NCBI GenBank assembly: GCA_030512335.1
Contig: JAULSU010000002.1
Location: 3,782,001-3,846,000, forward strand
Length of the DNA stretch: 64,000 nt
Direction: 5' to 3'
DNA from: Immersiella caudata
Lineage: Eukaryota; Ascomycota; Sordariomycetes; Sordariales; Lasiosphaeriaceae
Part shown: positions 41,860 to 51,810 of the stretch, piece by piece
Layout: every line of letters begins with the position of its first letter
Numbering within the stretch: position 1 is the first letter of the stretch
Translations under genes and position numbers: made by a program
The notes under the pieces: generated by a model
The model's database searches: none
Seen by the model: the letters and a program-made list of their open reading frames with translations, nothing else
What the model was told of the DNA's origin: nothing

Positions 41860-42560
41860 GCATTCCATTTACCGAGGCTCTGTTTTCTGGTCTGCGAATT
41901 GTGGCCTTGCTCAGCCCTGGCGGCGTAAAGCGCAGAAGTGTCGCCCTCGGAGACCGATGCGGGTCCTCCTGATCAATGGCTGTGTGCAAGCCGTGATGAC
42001 GATGGCCGCCTCTCCCACCTTGCACCAGATGAATCTGGGCATCAGCGTCAACTCTCACATCGCATCACTCGTACCCGCATCACTCGCAAACAGAAAAACC
42101 ATTTTGGGAATCTCGCACGCCGTTGCGAGCAAACATGACGCCTGTGTCCTGGTGGAGTCTGAGGTGGAATAGAGCGATCGAGGTACGAGCAAAGCCAGAG
42201 GCATTAACACCTAATATTCGGTCCCAAAGAAGGAGGCCGGCGGTGCCTTCAGGAATGCCAGACGTGTGTTAGGCCACAACGAGGCAGCGTTGGCGGCCAC
42301 GGCGATGGTGATGGTCCAGTCGGCGGGGTCAACAAGTCGGCGGATGGTGATACGGATAAACGACCACGGAGAAGCCGATGTCGAGAATTGGGAGAATGAC
42401 CATGGTGGGTGAGCGAGTTTGTCAGAGAGTATTTCACAACGCCTAACCGCACCCCATGACAACTTCGCAGCATGATGCAAGGAAGTCAATGCCAGAAGCA
42501 GAAAAAACTTCCCGGGGGTGTGGAGAGAGGGGAGCGGAATTCCTGTCAGACGCACTGAGG
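41860..42560 (-). pseudogene. broken rhodopsin-domain gene copy
   Basis: Inverted, damaged copy of the gene at 46467-47405. It keeps the last third and the first quarter but has lost about 260 bp in the middle (between GACGCCTGTG and TCCTGGTGGAGTC, near 42148), plus the start codon region is altered. It is part of the left arm of the large palindrome. Confidence 0.85.
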
Positions 42561-42975
42561 CAGGGGGCTGTTAGCGGACACATCGGATGGGATCCAAAAA
42601 CAGTCCCATCAAATGGCCGGCCGGACGGAGGCGGAAGTTTACCAGACACAGGGGCAAGCGGTTCGTGGTGAGCTCTATCGATGGATTGCATTAGCGGCAA
42701 AAATTCCCGGGACTGGCCCCCGGTCCTGCAGACGCCCATGCTCAGCATGGGGCCTGGAAGTTGGTGAGGCGAGGGCCCAGGACGCAAGAGCCTAGGTGCG
42801 CCCACGATGACGATCGAGCCCCAGCAATGTCTGGATCTACCCATCGGTGCCAGACCTTAGAGGCGTGGATTTGGTTATCCCCCGTTGATTTGATCCAGTG
42901 CAGTCGGTGATCATCAGCAACGCATCACGTGAAAAGAAGTAAGATACAGTTGTATTAAAAGAGCGTACTGAAATG
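42561..42975 (-). repeat. left palindrome arm, outer flank
   Basis: Inverted copy of 45845-46260, the upstream flank of the intact rhodopsin-domain gene. It ends at the shared AGATACAGTTGTATTAAAAG, beyond which the two sides diverge. Confidence 0.85.
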
Positions 42976-43009
42976 GAGAGATTCCTTACATAGGCTCAAC
43001 TTTGTCTAG

Positions 43010-43330
43010 AAGGGAAGGAGACCAGGGAGCAGAACCTTGTTGATTACTGCATGACAATGAATTGGCTGTAATCCCTGCTGCTTTCCCGGATGTGCTGGGG
43101 GCCCTGGCTGCATTAGCCTGTGTGCCACCTGCGGTGACGTCGGGTACTTCCGGCAATCGATAAGGCTGCCCCTCGTCGCGCAGATAAGTATTGCGACCCC
43201 GCCCCAGAACACTCCAGCGCTCCCTTCCCCTCAGTCCGTTGCGAACAAACCTACGATGATCGACTCCGCGAAAATAGCCTCCGGGAAAACCCGATGTCAC
43301 CTGACGGAGCGGCTCCTCCCGTCGCTCTTA
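43010..43330 (+). repeat. shared block A, copy 3
   Basis: Matches 19110-19440 and, in part, 22725-22881, but the small Cys-rich gene that precedes the block at those sites is missing here. Confidence 0.7.
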
Positions 43331-43444
43331 CGTCGTGGTTAATCCGGCTCCGAAATTCCGTCGCAATGCCCCGCGCAGCGGGGATCACATCGGATGCGCG
43401 CAAAGCGCACACAGGAGGTGTGATACCTCTAAAGCTCGAAGCAT

Positions 43445-43805
43445 CATGCCGGAATCTGTCCAGAACAAGTCCCAGGATCAAGTTCTGGAGACTGCCGCAA
43501 AGCTGGTGTGTGTTCAACTCACCTATTCTGCATCGTTATTGACGTCTAAACAGATCAGCACAACAAAGGCTAAGCTGAAGCTGAACGACATCCCATGGAG
43601 CGCTACGAATAATATTGAGGATGTAAAGAATGCGGTCATGGTATATATCGCTATCCCTTTTGGTGAAAGCATCACTTTCGGCAATGAAAGAAGTGGCTAT
43701 CTGGATAGGTTTTTTGGAGAATGGCTATTTAGGCTTGACGAAATTCGAGGTGGAGAGTGGTCTCGGACCGGGGGTGTTGTAATCAAGGTCATTGAGAAAA
43801 CATAG
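43445..43805 (+). CDS. hypothetical protein sharing YLDxFFGEWL segment
   Basis: An open frame from about MPESVQNK (43446) to 43805, roughly 119 residues; the frame is open further upstream to 43335 but runs there through block A. It has a mixed alpha/beta look (LKLNDIPWSATNNIEDVKNA, VMVYIAIPFGESITF) and ends with YLDRFFGEWLFRLDE, a segment shared with the frame at 19454. No family recognised. It is the longer of the two versions, so the 19-kb copy is probably a fragment. It lies between block A and a convergent Zn2Cys6 gene. Confidence 0.45.
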
Positions 43806-43846
43806 CTGTTATGTCGCTGGGGGCAACTACCTGATATATTGCTTGT

Positions 43847-45000
43847 TTAGCTCTCCAGCATCGTATTGTGGCTGGTGTCTAGGGCCTGCCGGATAGCCTT
43901 TAATTCCTCTTGGGCTCTTCTGCTTTCTGGCAGTCCCAAAACTGATTTGTACAATGTCATCGGCTTACTCCCTTCCCCAACGGGCCAGCCGTGCCTGCCC
44001 TTGTAATGAACCTCACAAGCCCCCTCCACAAATACACACCAATTGGCGCGCCTTTGCACCGACACTACAGTAGTAGTCCTTTCAATTATTGCTGTGGGAT
44101 CTTGAGTGAAGCTGCCTGCTATATTGATAGTTAGCCAACAGTTTACATAACCTGTGTGGATAGACTTACGACATTCGGCCGGGTACAGCAGTGTTCCCCA
44201 GGTTTTACGGATACAGATCTGAATTTCCGGACCAAACGGTCCAGCCACATAATCTGAACCAATTCGCTGGAACTCGACTTTTTCTGGTATATGTAGTCGT
44301 AAAAAAGCTGCTAGGTGTTTTCCATGACTAAAAGACACCTTCAATTGAAGCAGTAGTTGAACTTCAAGTGGCGCGAACTGCTGAGCATCTGTTGAGGATG
44401 TTGGGGACACAAGAGCCTCGGCTAGGTACGGACCGGTGCCACCCACGCTTGACAACGACTCCGCTGGGATGGCTTCGGACGTCGCAAGGGTATCGAGATG
44501 ATCCGTCAAGGCGGCGGCCGTCGCATGGAGACTGGTACCTGGTAGCCGAGCGAACTGTCAGCGATACTTGCCCTATACACGAAGTCGACGTAGCAGTGGG
44601 GGCGTCTCACTGTTATTGAGCGCTGTGGCTGTTGCGGGCGTGGAGTTTGCTGCAGCTGAAGGACTTGGTGTCGATCGGGGAGAATTTGTCTTCAGCGTTT
44701 TTAGGGTGTCGAGAATTTGTCCCGTGTTGGAGATGAGAAAGTCAAGCTTTTCAGCCGTATCGCCAGAGAGCTTGTGGCGGGGCTCTTGAGAGCTGTCTGG
44801 ACATAAGGTTAGATTCTTTAGCGTCAGGCAAAACGGCAATAACCAAGTTTACCATCTCGCATTCGCCTCCGCTTTCTTTTATCACCCCAATATGTTGGTA
44901 TGCATGTTGCCTCAGCCTTCACACATGAGGCGCAAGGTACCTTCTTATCACACTTCCTTTTGTTGGTACTGCACCGCACGCAGCTGGTAGGGGTTGGCAT
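43847..45000 (-). CDS. Zn2Cys6 transcription factor
   Basis: Start MPTPTSC at 45000; an ATG 30 bases upstream is also in frame. Exons 45000-44853, 44796-44611 and 44538-43847, over introns of 56 nt (GTAAAC, CTAAC) and 72 nt (GTGAGA, CTGAC). A third, 51-nt intron with GTAAGT and CTAAC fits at 44169-44119 and keeps frame either way. The zinc cluster SCVRCSTNKRKCDKKVPCASCVKAEATC is complete, at residues 6-33, followed by a basic linker (DKRKRRRMRD) and a helical stretch. A C-terminal domain of about 150 residues (LQLKVSFSHGKHLAAFLRLHIPEKVEF) is unknown to me. Nuclear regulator by type. It is the cargo in the palindrome's spacer, with a tandem repeat in its promoter. Confidence 0.8.
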
Positions 45001-45045
45001 CTTGAAAGGAGAGATGAAAAGACTATGCAAGTGAGTGTTTTGCGG

Positions 45046-45195
45046 AACTTCTGCGGGAGTTTCAGATATTTGCGGTATTTTTCACACGAGCTGATTGACG
45101 GAAATTCTGCGGGACTTTGCGGAACTCTTGACACTGCTTGCGGAACTTCTGCGGAACTTCTGCGGGACTTTGCGGGTTGACGGAACTTGCAGGGC
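45046..45195. repeat. GCGGAACTT-type tandem repeat, promoter of TF gene
   Basis: Degenerate units of TTTTGCGGAACTTCTGCGGG type begin 46 bp upstream of the Zn2Cys6 start. The same unit forms a clean array at 22882-22972. Confidence 0.75.
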
Positions 45196-45199
45196 TTTC

Positions 45200-45418
45200 G
45201 GAGGATGATTGGTCAGAGTAATCTAGTGGCTGGCTGCCAAGACCCTGGTACCACTGGTTAACAGGGGGTGAATATAGCGGCGTAGATATGCGAACGCCTC
45301 AGCCCCACTCTTCACGACATGGCTAAGTAGGTGACAAGCACCACAACGCTTGACGATCCGCCGAAAGGACGTGCAGGCATGCAGAATTTATTTTCTCCCA
45401 TTCACTGCAATCTTCGCC
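45200..45418. repeat. shared block B, copy 2
   Basis: Matches 23010-23276 (GATGATTGGTCAGAGT, CTGGTACCACT, GAACGCCTCAGCCCCACTC, CAATCTTCGCCATGCCCCGCC). Confidence 0.8.
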
Positions 45419-45750
45419 ATGCCCCGCCTGACTCCCCGATCTCACAAATACAGGGCAATTCAACCCGCCCCAAAGCGAGAGACAGCCGCCCCGAGCGAGA
45501 GACCTAATGGTCCCTGCGGAAACCCGAACCAAAACGGAAGACGATCGCTCAAGCTTACGATACGTGTGTGCGCAATGCAACAGGTGTAATCTTCCGAGGA
45601 TTGCAAATACCCAGGCATGCCAGGACAGTCACGCCAAGGTGCCCAACTATTCGCACTCAGAAGTTCGACAAGCTCAAATCAACAGATGCAGAGGCCCAAG
45701 AGCTGCTAATGCAAATCCGACGTGGTGAGCTTGACGTCTCCTGCGCGTAA
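45419..45750 (+). CDS. hypothetical small gene, splicing unresolved
   Basis: ATG at 45419 (MPRLTPRSHK) opens a basic frame of 55 codons up to a GTGTAA donor-like site. A second open stretch in another frame ends TQKFDKLKSTDAEAQELLMQ... with a stop at 45750 and looks like real helical protein. I could not find one pair of splice sites that joins both in phase, so either the gene is damaged or the first exon is elsewhere. Function unknown. Confidence 0.3.
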
Positions 45751-45844
45751 TTCCTAAGCCGGAGGCTATGTGAGGGATACAGATATGGCAACTGGCTTCG
45801 GGATGGAGCAGTTAATTCTTCAATGTTTTCCAGTCTTCTTTAGA

Positions 45845-46409
45845 GAAGTATGCTCTTTTAATACAACTGTATCTTCCTAAATACTTCTTTTCGTGCCTCG
45901 CTGATGATCACCAACATCAAAATGCTCAACGGGGGACAGCCAACTCCACGCTCCTGAGGTCTGGCACCGATGGGCCAGCTGCCAGGCAGATCCAGACGTT
46001 GCTGGGGCTTGGCCGTCATCGTGGGCGCACCTAGGCCCTTGCGTCCTGGGTTCGCCTCACCAACTTCCAGGCCAGGACCTCCCACGATTTTGCCATCCGC
46101 GTGTCCCGGGGGCCTGGGGGTTTTACCGCTAATGCACTCCAGCACCTCACGAACCGCTTGCCCCTGTGTCTGGTAAACTTCCGCCTCCCGGCCCTGCCAT
46201 TTGGATGGGACTGTTTCCCATGCGTCCCAAAAGTCTTTGACGCTAACAACGCCCCCTGCCTCAGTGCGTCTGACAGAAGTCATTCCCTCTCTGCGCGCCC
46301 CCTGCCTCAGTGCGTCTGACAGAATTCATTCCCTCTCTCCGCGCCCCCGGAGTTTCTGCTTCTGGCATTTACATCATGCTGCGAAGTTGTCAAGGGGTGC
46401 TGCAGAGGC
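45845..46409 (+). repeat. right palindrome arm, outer flank
   Basis: Inverted copy of 42561-42975 plus the promoter of the rhodopsin-domain gene. It has a further small direct repeat, GCCCCCTGCCTCAGTGCGTC, at 46250 and 46301, which the left arm has once. Confidence 0.85.
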
Positions 46410-46466
46410 GTGGTTAAATACGCAGCCAAACCTCCACCTCTCTGCTCTCTGACAAGCTCACCCAGC

Positions 46467-47405
46467 ATGGCCAGCAACAAGAAATACGGGCTCATTCTGC
46501 CAATCCTCGACATCGCCTTCTCCGTGGTCGTCTACGTTATCCGTATCATCATCCGCCGACTTTTCTTTGACCCCGCCGACTGGACCGTCACCATCGCCGT
46601 GGCCGCCAACGCTGCCTCGTGTGGCCTGACAATCGCCGCCATCAAGCACGGCTTTGGCGAGCACACTTCTGGCATCCCTGAAGGCAGCGCCAGCCTCCTT
46701 CTTTGGGACCGAATATTGGGTGTCAATGCCTCGGGCTTTGCTCGTACCTCGATCGCTTTATTCCACCTCAGACTCCACCAGGACATTGGTCTGAATCCCC
46801 TCTGGAAATACGCATTCAGGACAATCGGTATCCTGCAAATCCTGTTCATCATCTTGTACGAAGCCGTGCAGCTGCATCTGTGCAAGAAGTTTGAACCCCA
46901 GTGCCTCGGTCACGGGCAGACCATCGCCTTCTCAATCATATCCACGGCAATATACGTACTCAGCGATTTCATCTTCACCGCCACTTTTATCCATTACATT
47001 CTTCGACTCCCCTCACTCCGGTGGCAGGAAAAGGCGTACCTTATTGTGCAGGCGTCATGTTTGCTCGCAACGGCGTGCGAGATTCCCAAAATGGTTTTTC
47101 TGTTTGCGAGTGATGCGGGTACGAGTGATGCGATGTGGGAGTTGACGCTGATGCCCAGATTCATCTGGTGCAAGGTGGGAGAGGCGGCCATCGTCATCAC
47201 GGCTTGCACACAGCCATTGACGCGGGCAACTCGGGAAGTGTTAGGACGGTTAGGGGAGAGCGTTCGCATACAAACCAGTGCAGATATCGCGATTCTAGAG
47301 GAGGGGGAATGGTACGGAGAGAAGAGGGTGTATACCGCGTCGGCCTCAGAATTCCCCGAGGGCGACTCTACTGTGCTTTACGCTGCCTATATTCGGGATC
47401 GCTAA
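46467..47405 (+). CDS. rhodopsin-domain integral membrane protein
   Basis: 312 residues from MASNKKYG at 46467 (an ATG 57 bases upstream is in frame but lies in poor context). Seven hydrophobic segments alternate with short loops; the pattern with DPADWTVTIA near the start, a W-x-R motif, conserved Cys before the fourth loop and RFIWCKVGEAAIVITAC near the end is that of the fungal rhodopsin-like / SAT4-type membrane protein family found near many secondary clusters and in Pth11-like receptors. Single exon. Role and ligand unknown; plasma or internal membrane. It is the intact member of an inverted gene pair; the other copy (41860-42560) is broken. Confidence 0.8.
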   Translation: MASNKKYGLILPILDIAFSVVVYVIRIIIRRLFFDPADWTVTIAVAANAASCGLTIAAIKHGFGEHTSGIPEGSASLLLWDRILGVNASGFARTSIALFHLRLHQDIGLNPLWKYAFRTIGILQILFIILYEAVQLHLCKKFEPQCLGHGQTIAFSIISTAIYVLSDFIFTATFIHYILRLPSLRWQEKAYLIVQASCLLATACEIPKMVFLFASDAGTSDAMWELTLMPRFIWCKVGEAAIVITACTQPLTRATREVLGRLGESVRIQTSADIAILEEGEWYGEKRVYTASASEFPEGDSTVLYAAYIRDR

Positions 47406-47569
47406 GCAAAAGACATTCAATTCCAGAAGACCGTGACATCAACGATTCACAGACCAGAAAACAGAGCCTCGGTACCATATCACAAAATGCGCGTGTGTTA
47501 CATATCTATCCACATCCTCCTCACCCACTCGCCCTCCGTCCATCTAACCCAACGTATCCGGGAGCTCCC

Positions 47570-47860
47570 CCAAGTCGATGGTCTCCGCAGGTTCGAGTTC
47601 GATATCAAACTGCGGAGTTACGCTAAACTGGCGTGTGGTCGTATATAGCACCGCGAATCTTCCGCTCCTCTCCCATCGATGCGGCCTCTAGGCCCTTCTC
47701 ATCATCCTCAATCTTGTCGTTGTCACGTTTTCGGATAGTTGGAAACCGAACCAAGCCCCTCAAGTACAGCATCGATGAAAAGAGTAAATACGTTGCACCC
47801 GTTGTCGACTTCGATGGGCCTTCCGGAGTAGTTGTTATTGATGGTAAATTCATGTCTACA
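47570..47860 (-). pseudogene. Est1-type gene fragment
   Basis: The minus strand reads RGLVR...DNDKIEDDEKGLEAASMGEERKIR, matching the third exon of the intact gene at 38567-41821 (about 41060-41190). The rest of that exon and its acidic tail repeats are missing. It ends the right arm of the palindrome at about 47760. Confidence 0.85.
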
Positions 47861-48072
47861 GGGGCGGAAACGAAAAGGGGATATACTGTTGAAACTCGGT
47901 GAGTAATCGTTTACCTTTTACGTATAATAGCCTAACAAAACCTAGAAAAGACTCTACCGGATCCGACCCCCTAGCAATGGAGCCATGTGAATCGGTTCTT
48001 CAGGGATAATCGAGCCGTTTGGCGTGTTCTTTGAGTTGGACCCAGCTGAACACGCGTAGCAGGGGATGATGA

Positions 48073-48345
48073 CTAGAGTGGAAAAGAAGAAAATGAATCT
48101 TTTGTTACGGTTTTGGAGTAGCTTGCGATATTTGCTGGGGAGGCATCATCATTTTTGGGAGATTGAGACGCTGCTGGGGAGAGGCTCGCTTTGGCAACTA
48201 CGTGCAGCCTGGTGATTTGTTGATCCTTTTCCACATCAGCCTTCTCCTTCATCGCCGCCATCTCCTGCCGCAGTCCTTTATTCTGCTGCCGAAGTGAGTC
48301 CACCTCCTGCAGCAGCCCCTGATTCTTCTCCTGAAGTGAGACCAA
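48073..48345 (-). CDS. coiled-coil reading frame, probably partial
   Basis: 90 codons from ATG at 48345: MVSLQEKNQGLLQEVDSLRQ and onward, a heptad-like run of Leu, Gln, Glu and Lys for about 50 residues, then a Ser/Ala-rich tail and stop. It resembles the coiled coil behind many fungal DNA-binding domains or a structural protein. Upstream, the coding segment is repeated in reverse (hairpin at 48311-48391), which destroys any longer frame, so the gene is probably truncated at its 5' end. Confidence 0.35.
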   Translation of the reverse strand: MVSLQEKNQGLLQEVDSLRQQNKGLRQEMAAMKEKADVEKDQQITRLHVVAKASLSPAASQSPKNDDASPANIASYSKTVTKDSFSSFPL

Positions 48346-48391
48346 CTCCCTCTCTAGTGGTCTTACTTTAGGAGAAGAATCAGGGGCTGCT
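48311..48391. repeat. 34-bp inverted repeat with 13-nt loop
   Basis: Arms 48311-48344 and 48358-48391 match at 32 of 34 positions; the mismatches are both G/C to A/T. Each arm begins or ends with AGCAGCCCCTGATTCTTCTC or its complement. A transcript would fold into a long hairpin. Confidence 0.9.
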
Positions 48392-48429
48392 CTCGGCCCG
48401 CATCCTGCAGATATATATATTGGCTGGGC

Positions 48430-48565
48430 CTGGGTTAAAAGGCCTGAAACCCCGCAGATAAGGCTCTTAGTGTGTGACGACGTTGCAGCAGTGCCCGCTG
48501 TGAGCGCTCAAGGTGTCTTGCCAATGACCCTCTGCTGTTCGGGTCTGCCACCATGAATCAACGAA
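48430..48565 (+). repeat. direct copy of 14440-14590
   Basis: See the block at 14.4 kb; shared GGCCTGAAACCCCGCAGA and GACCCTCTGCTGTTCGGGTC-type sequence. Confidence 0.8.
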
Positions 48566-48718
48566 AGATATGGATTCTGTGTGACTCACGGCAATCTTTT
48601 TCCGTATCCACGTCCCGTCCAGCGATATACTACCACTCCTGCTGCAATATAAGTTGCGAGGTGATTCCAAGCATGCGTTTTTTTGGACCAGTGTAGTTAT
48701 GAGATATAAGCGATTAGG

Positions 48719-49090
48719 ACCGGCGGCCAGCCAATCTTCAGGCTCGCTCCTGGCTCCGGCATGTAAGACTTGAATCAGGATCTCTCAAGAGTAGGCTAGA
48801 GAGATGTCGGGTTGTGAAGAATCACAGATTTGGGGGAGTGTGGCAGGGAAGGGAGGGAAGGGCGCCCAGGAAGGGGGGGTCACTATGGTGACCCTGATTG
48901 CAAGCGCAGGATCTCTCTGCCGTTGGCTTGCCATTCCCTCCAACCGCCTCCACCCCTCCACCAAACACTTCCGCCATCAGCCGAGTCAACCCATCCTACC
49001 AAGGGTAGCTAGCCAATTAAAACCGAAGAGACAGGCTCCCCAGACCTACCAGACGAGCAAAATAGGATCAGGGAAGGGGTGGCCCTAACT
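48719..49090. repeat. inverted copy of 27085-27412
   Basis: More than 300 bp of similarity in opposite orientation, both ending near a CACCCCTTCCC stretch. No conserved coding frame. Confidence 0.85.
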
Positions 49091-49600
49091 GGAACGCGGG
49101 GAGGACGCGCTTCCTCCCCACCAGCTTCGGTTCGCGCCATGCCATCCATTCACGCAGGCTCACAGCGCTCTCGGCACTGACATACGGCGTCCAAAACGTG
49201 TAGGGGAGGACATCAACGGACCCAGGTGGCAGGTCTTCTGCAGTCCTCGTCGACGGGTAGCTTTACTGCGTTGTCCGCACTATTCTGTCTTCCAGTCTGT
49301 AAAACAACTCATTGCCAAGCCTTTCAGACTGCACAGAACTTGGAGTCAGATATGGAGAGGAATGGACGAATATAAGAGCATCACATTCTCGTAGGCGGCT
49401 ATTAGAATGGGAACCATCAGGATATCGACCCGTATAAGTTCTCCTTATCAGTGCTGCGCAGGATCTGTTTTCGAAAGTATGGAACTTCACGTATGATCAG
49501 GACTAAGTCCAGTGAGTTCATTAGAGACTTCGCAGGCCATGGTGGTCGGTGGATGAATTGAAGAAAGTGATGTTGTTCGGGACTTTATTATGAAGTCGTG
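49091..49600. other. intergenic, nothing recognised
   Basis: No supported gene or repeat in these 500 bp. Confidence 0.35.
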
Positions 49601-49604
49601 ATAA

Positions 49605-49725
49605 AAGGCCAGGTGGGAACCGACCACTCGACCAGGTGGGAACCGACCACTCGACTAAGTGGGGACCGACCACTCGACCAAGTGACCGACCACTCGACCA
49701 AGTGAGTACCGACATAAAGACGGAA
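49605..49725. repeat. tandem repeat of CCGACCACTCGACCA units
   Basis: Four to five units of about 23 bp, GGTGGGAACCGACCACTCGA-type, slightly degenerate, shortened in the last units. Confidence 0.85.
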
Positions 49726-49739
49726 CCGACCAACCAAAC

Positions 49740-49895
49740 AAGATCGGGCAGGTGGTGAAGTAAGAGTTCGATATTAGAGATCTGGATCAGGATGTTTTAG
49801 CCTACTTCTAACCAGAAATTCGCATACCTCAGGTCGGTATTTCTCACGTCTGCGCTCTGCTTCTTGTCCACTCCACTTGAGGCTCACTCCGGCAG
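49740..49895 (-). pseudogene. F-box gene fragment
   Basis: The minus strand matches the splice junction region of the F-box gene at 55318-56482: QEAERRRE before the intron, then ISNIELLLHHLP at the exon-2 start. The fragment is fused head to head with the kinase remnant at 49896. Confidence 0.75.
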
Positions 49896-50845
49896 GGACC
49901 GACATCCAACTGGACCAGGAGGTTGCTATAAAGCTCACAAACGTTCGAGATGGGCGCGATATGCTCGAACGTGAGGCGGGAACGTACAATGCGTTAGCTG
50001 GCGGAATTGGAATACCGCGTGTCTGGTGGTTTGGAGAGGAGTGCGATTTTTATGTGCTGGTCGAGGACCTCCTTGGTCCGTCGCTTGAGGATCTGTTCAA
50101 CTACTGCAACCGGAAATTCTCGCTTAAGACCACACTTCTCATCGCCGACCAACTCATTTCTCGAATGGAATACATCCATTTAAAGGGGTTTCTCCATCGC
50201 GATATCAAGCCGGAGAACTTCCTAATGGGAACCGGCATGCACGGGAACATACTCTACGCTGTCGACTTCGGTTTGGCCAAGGAGTTCTGCGATGCCGAGC
50301 GCTACAAAGATTTCGAAGGTCGCCCGTTCGGTGGCACCAGCCGCTACGCAAGTATCAACAATCACAAGGGTCGTGGTAAATGCCCTGTCCAGTCTTTCCC
50401 GTCGGCTTGCTAACGATCAGAAGAACAGTCTTTCGGGGACGATCTGGAATCCATTGGATATATGTTGTGGTATTTCGCCTGCGGCTCGCTGCCTTGGCAG
50501 GGTCTGAAGGCAACTACGGACAAGGAGAGGAACGAGCTGCTCAAAGAGAAGAAGTTGAGCCTGTCCGGGAAAGATCTTTGCGGAGATGTTCTCCCTGGCG
50601 AATTTGCCACCTATATCAACTGCACTCGATCGCTGCGCTTCAACGACAAGCCCAACTACTCATACCTTCGCGGACTTTTCCGGCGCGTGTTCAGGTCCGA
50701 GTGATTCAAGTATGATAACGTCTTTGACTGGACGCAGAAGAGATTTGAAGAGGTCTGTCCTGAAGCCGCCTCCACTGTCAGTGCCGAAGACATCGAGACC
50801 GGCTCAGCTCAGACGTGGTCATGGCGCCGGGTCAAGAGTTAAAGG
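49896..50845 (+). pseudogene. casein kinase 1-like gene, 5'-truncated, internal stop
   Basis: Exon 49896-50375, a 45-nt intron (GTAAAT, GCTAAC, GATCAG) and exon 50421-50704 read as a CK1 catalytic domain: VAIK lysine, LGPSLEDLF, HRDIKPENF catalytic loop, VDFGLAKEF, RYASIN, DDLES and the GSLPWQGLK stretch. Homology starts exactly behind a splice acceptor (CCGGCAG) at GTDIQLDQ, so the first exon with the glycine loop is gone; F-box DNA replaces it. At 50702 a TGA stands where family members have Gly, yet the frame goes on in register (FKYDNVFDWT) to about 50845. Active CK1 enzymes phosphorylate acidic Ser/Thr sites; this copy is unlikely to. Confidence 0.8.
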
Positions 50846-50942
50846 AGATCCCAAGAGGAGTTAATGGCAGAAGCGACGTGCTCTTGGCCATCGACTTAGC
50901 TTTCATGGGGGTTGACACTGTTGGGTAGGAGACTCGGCGGCG

Positions 50943-51340
50943 GTGAGGGCGGAGCTGACGGCGGAGAGTCCCGGGAGCAGGTTGAGGGAGCTACAGCGGC
51001 CGGTGACGATTCTGTCAATGCTGAATTGCAAGGGGATGTCGGCAGCGAAGAGCGTGGTGGACGAGGTGGCGACGGAGGTCGAGGCTGATGTGGTGCATTT
51101 TAACGCGGTGGAGCTGGCGAGTATACTGGGAAGTTATCTCGGGCAGAACTTGCATTAGAGCCGGGGATCGGTTTTAATACTGGGGTATACCGCGGCCGAG
51201 ATAAACGGGCGGAGCGTGTTAAGGGCGGATGTTGATAGGGAGGCCGAAGTCGGGATCTATGTGACGCTTCCGCCTAAGTTACAGTCGTTTTTATCGACTA
51301 AGGAGTTATCTGCTGTCGGCGGATTTAACAGGTTTGCGCT
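50943..51340 (+). pseudogene. gene remnant, possible AAA-ATPase N-region
   Basis: A frame reading LRELQRPVTILSML, VVDEVATEVEADVVHFNAVELASILGSYLGQ, an in-frame TAG at 51156, then SRGSVLILGYTAAEINGR. The second strand-like part recalls the region before the ATPase core of some fungal AAA proteins, but I am not sure of the family. No Walker motif is present. Confidence 0.35.
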
Positions 51341-51549
51341 TGCCGCAAAGTCAAGTGCAACAACCCCGGGTTGACCGACGGTCCATGTCAATGGGGCAAG
51401 AAAAACGGGCGTCGCTCGACCGCGCGACGACTTTTATCTTAGTACAAACTACAACGCTACCAGCGACATTCGGCATTCTGTTGTCGAACGGCTTCACGGA
51501 CATGCTTCTGAAGGGTGCGCCGCTACCGGCCAAGAAGAAGATGACCCTG

Positions 51550-51810
51550 CGGCGATGACCTCGGGAATAAACGCCATTATGGGCACGAGCCTTACAACAC
51601 ACGGGGTCAAACGCCTGGTGAAGGACTTTACGAAGGTCATTCACAAACGGGCTGGAAAAGTGGTGTTTGTGAACCGACAGAAACACATCGCTTTATCCTT
51701 GGTTTGCGTGACGCTGGCAAGCTGGTTCGGGGACTATACCCAGAACATCGACTGTCTTGAAGAGAAGGTTGGCCTCTCCACCGATTTGCATAAGGGGGTT
51801 GGGAGTAGAT
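51550..51810 (+). pseudogene. sirtuin (Hst-like) remnant B, scrambled
   Basis: MGTSLTTHGVKRLVKDF and GKVVFVN are from the C-terminal half of an Hst-type sirtuin; they are followed, not preceded, by THRFIL..., YTQNIDCLEEKVG, which belong to the N-terminal half. The second part also has a frame slip between GKLVR and DYTQN. So two pieces of the family are joined in the wrong order. Confidence 0.75.

Noticed and set aside
41189..42058. A 289-codon minus-strand frame rich in Leu/Ile/Thr
   Set aside because: It is the complement of the acidic coding repeat of the Est1-type gene.
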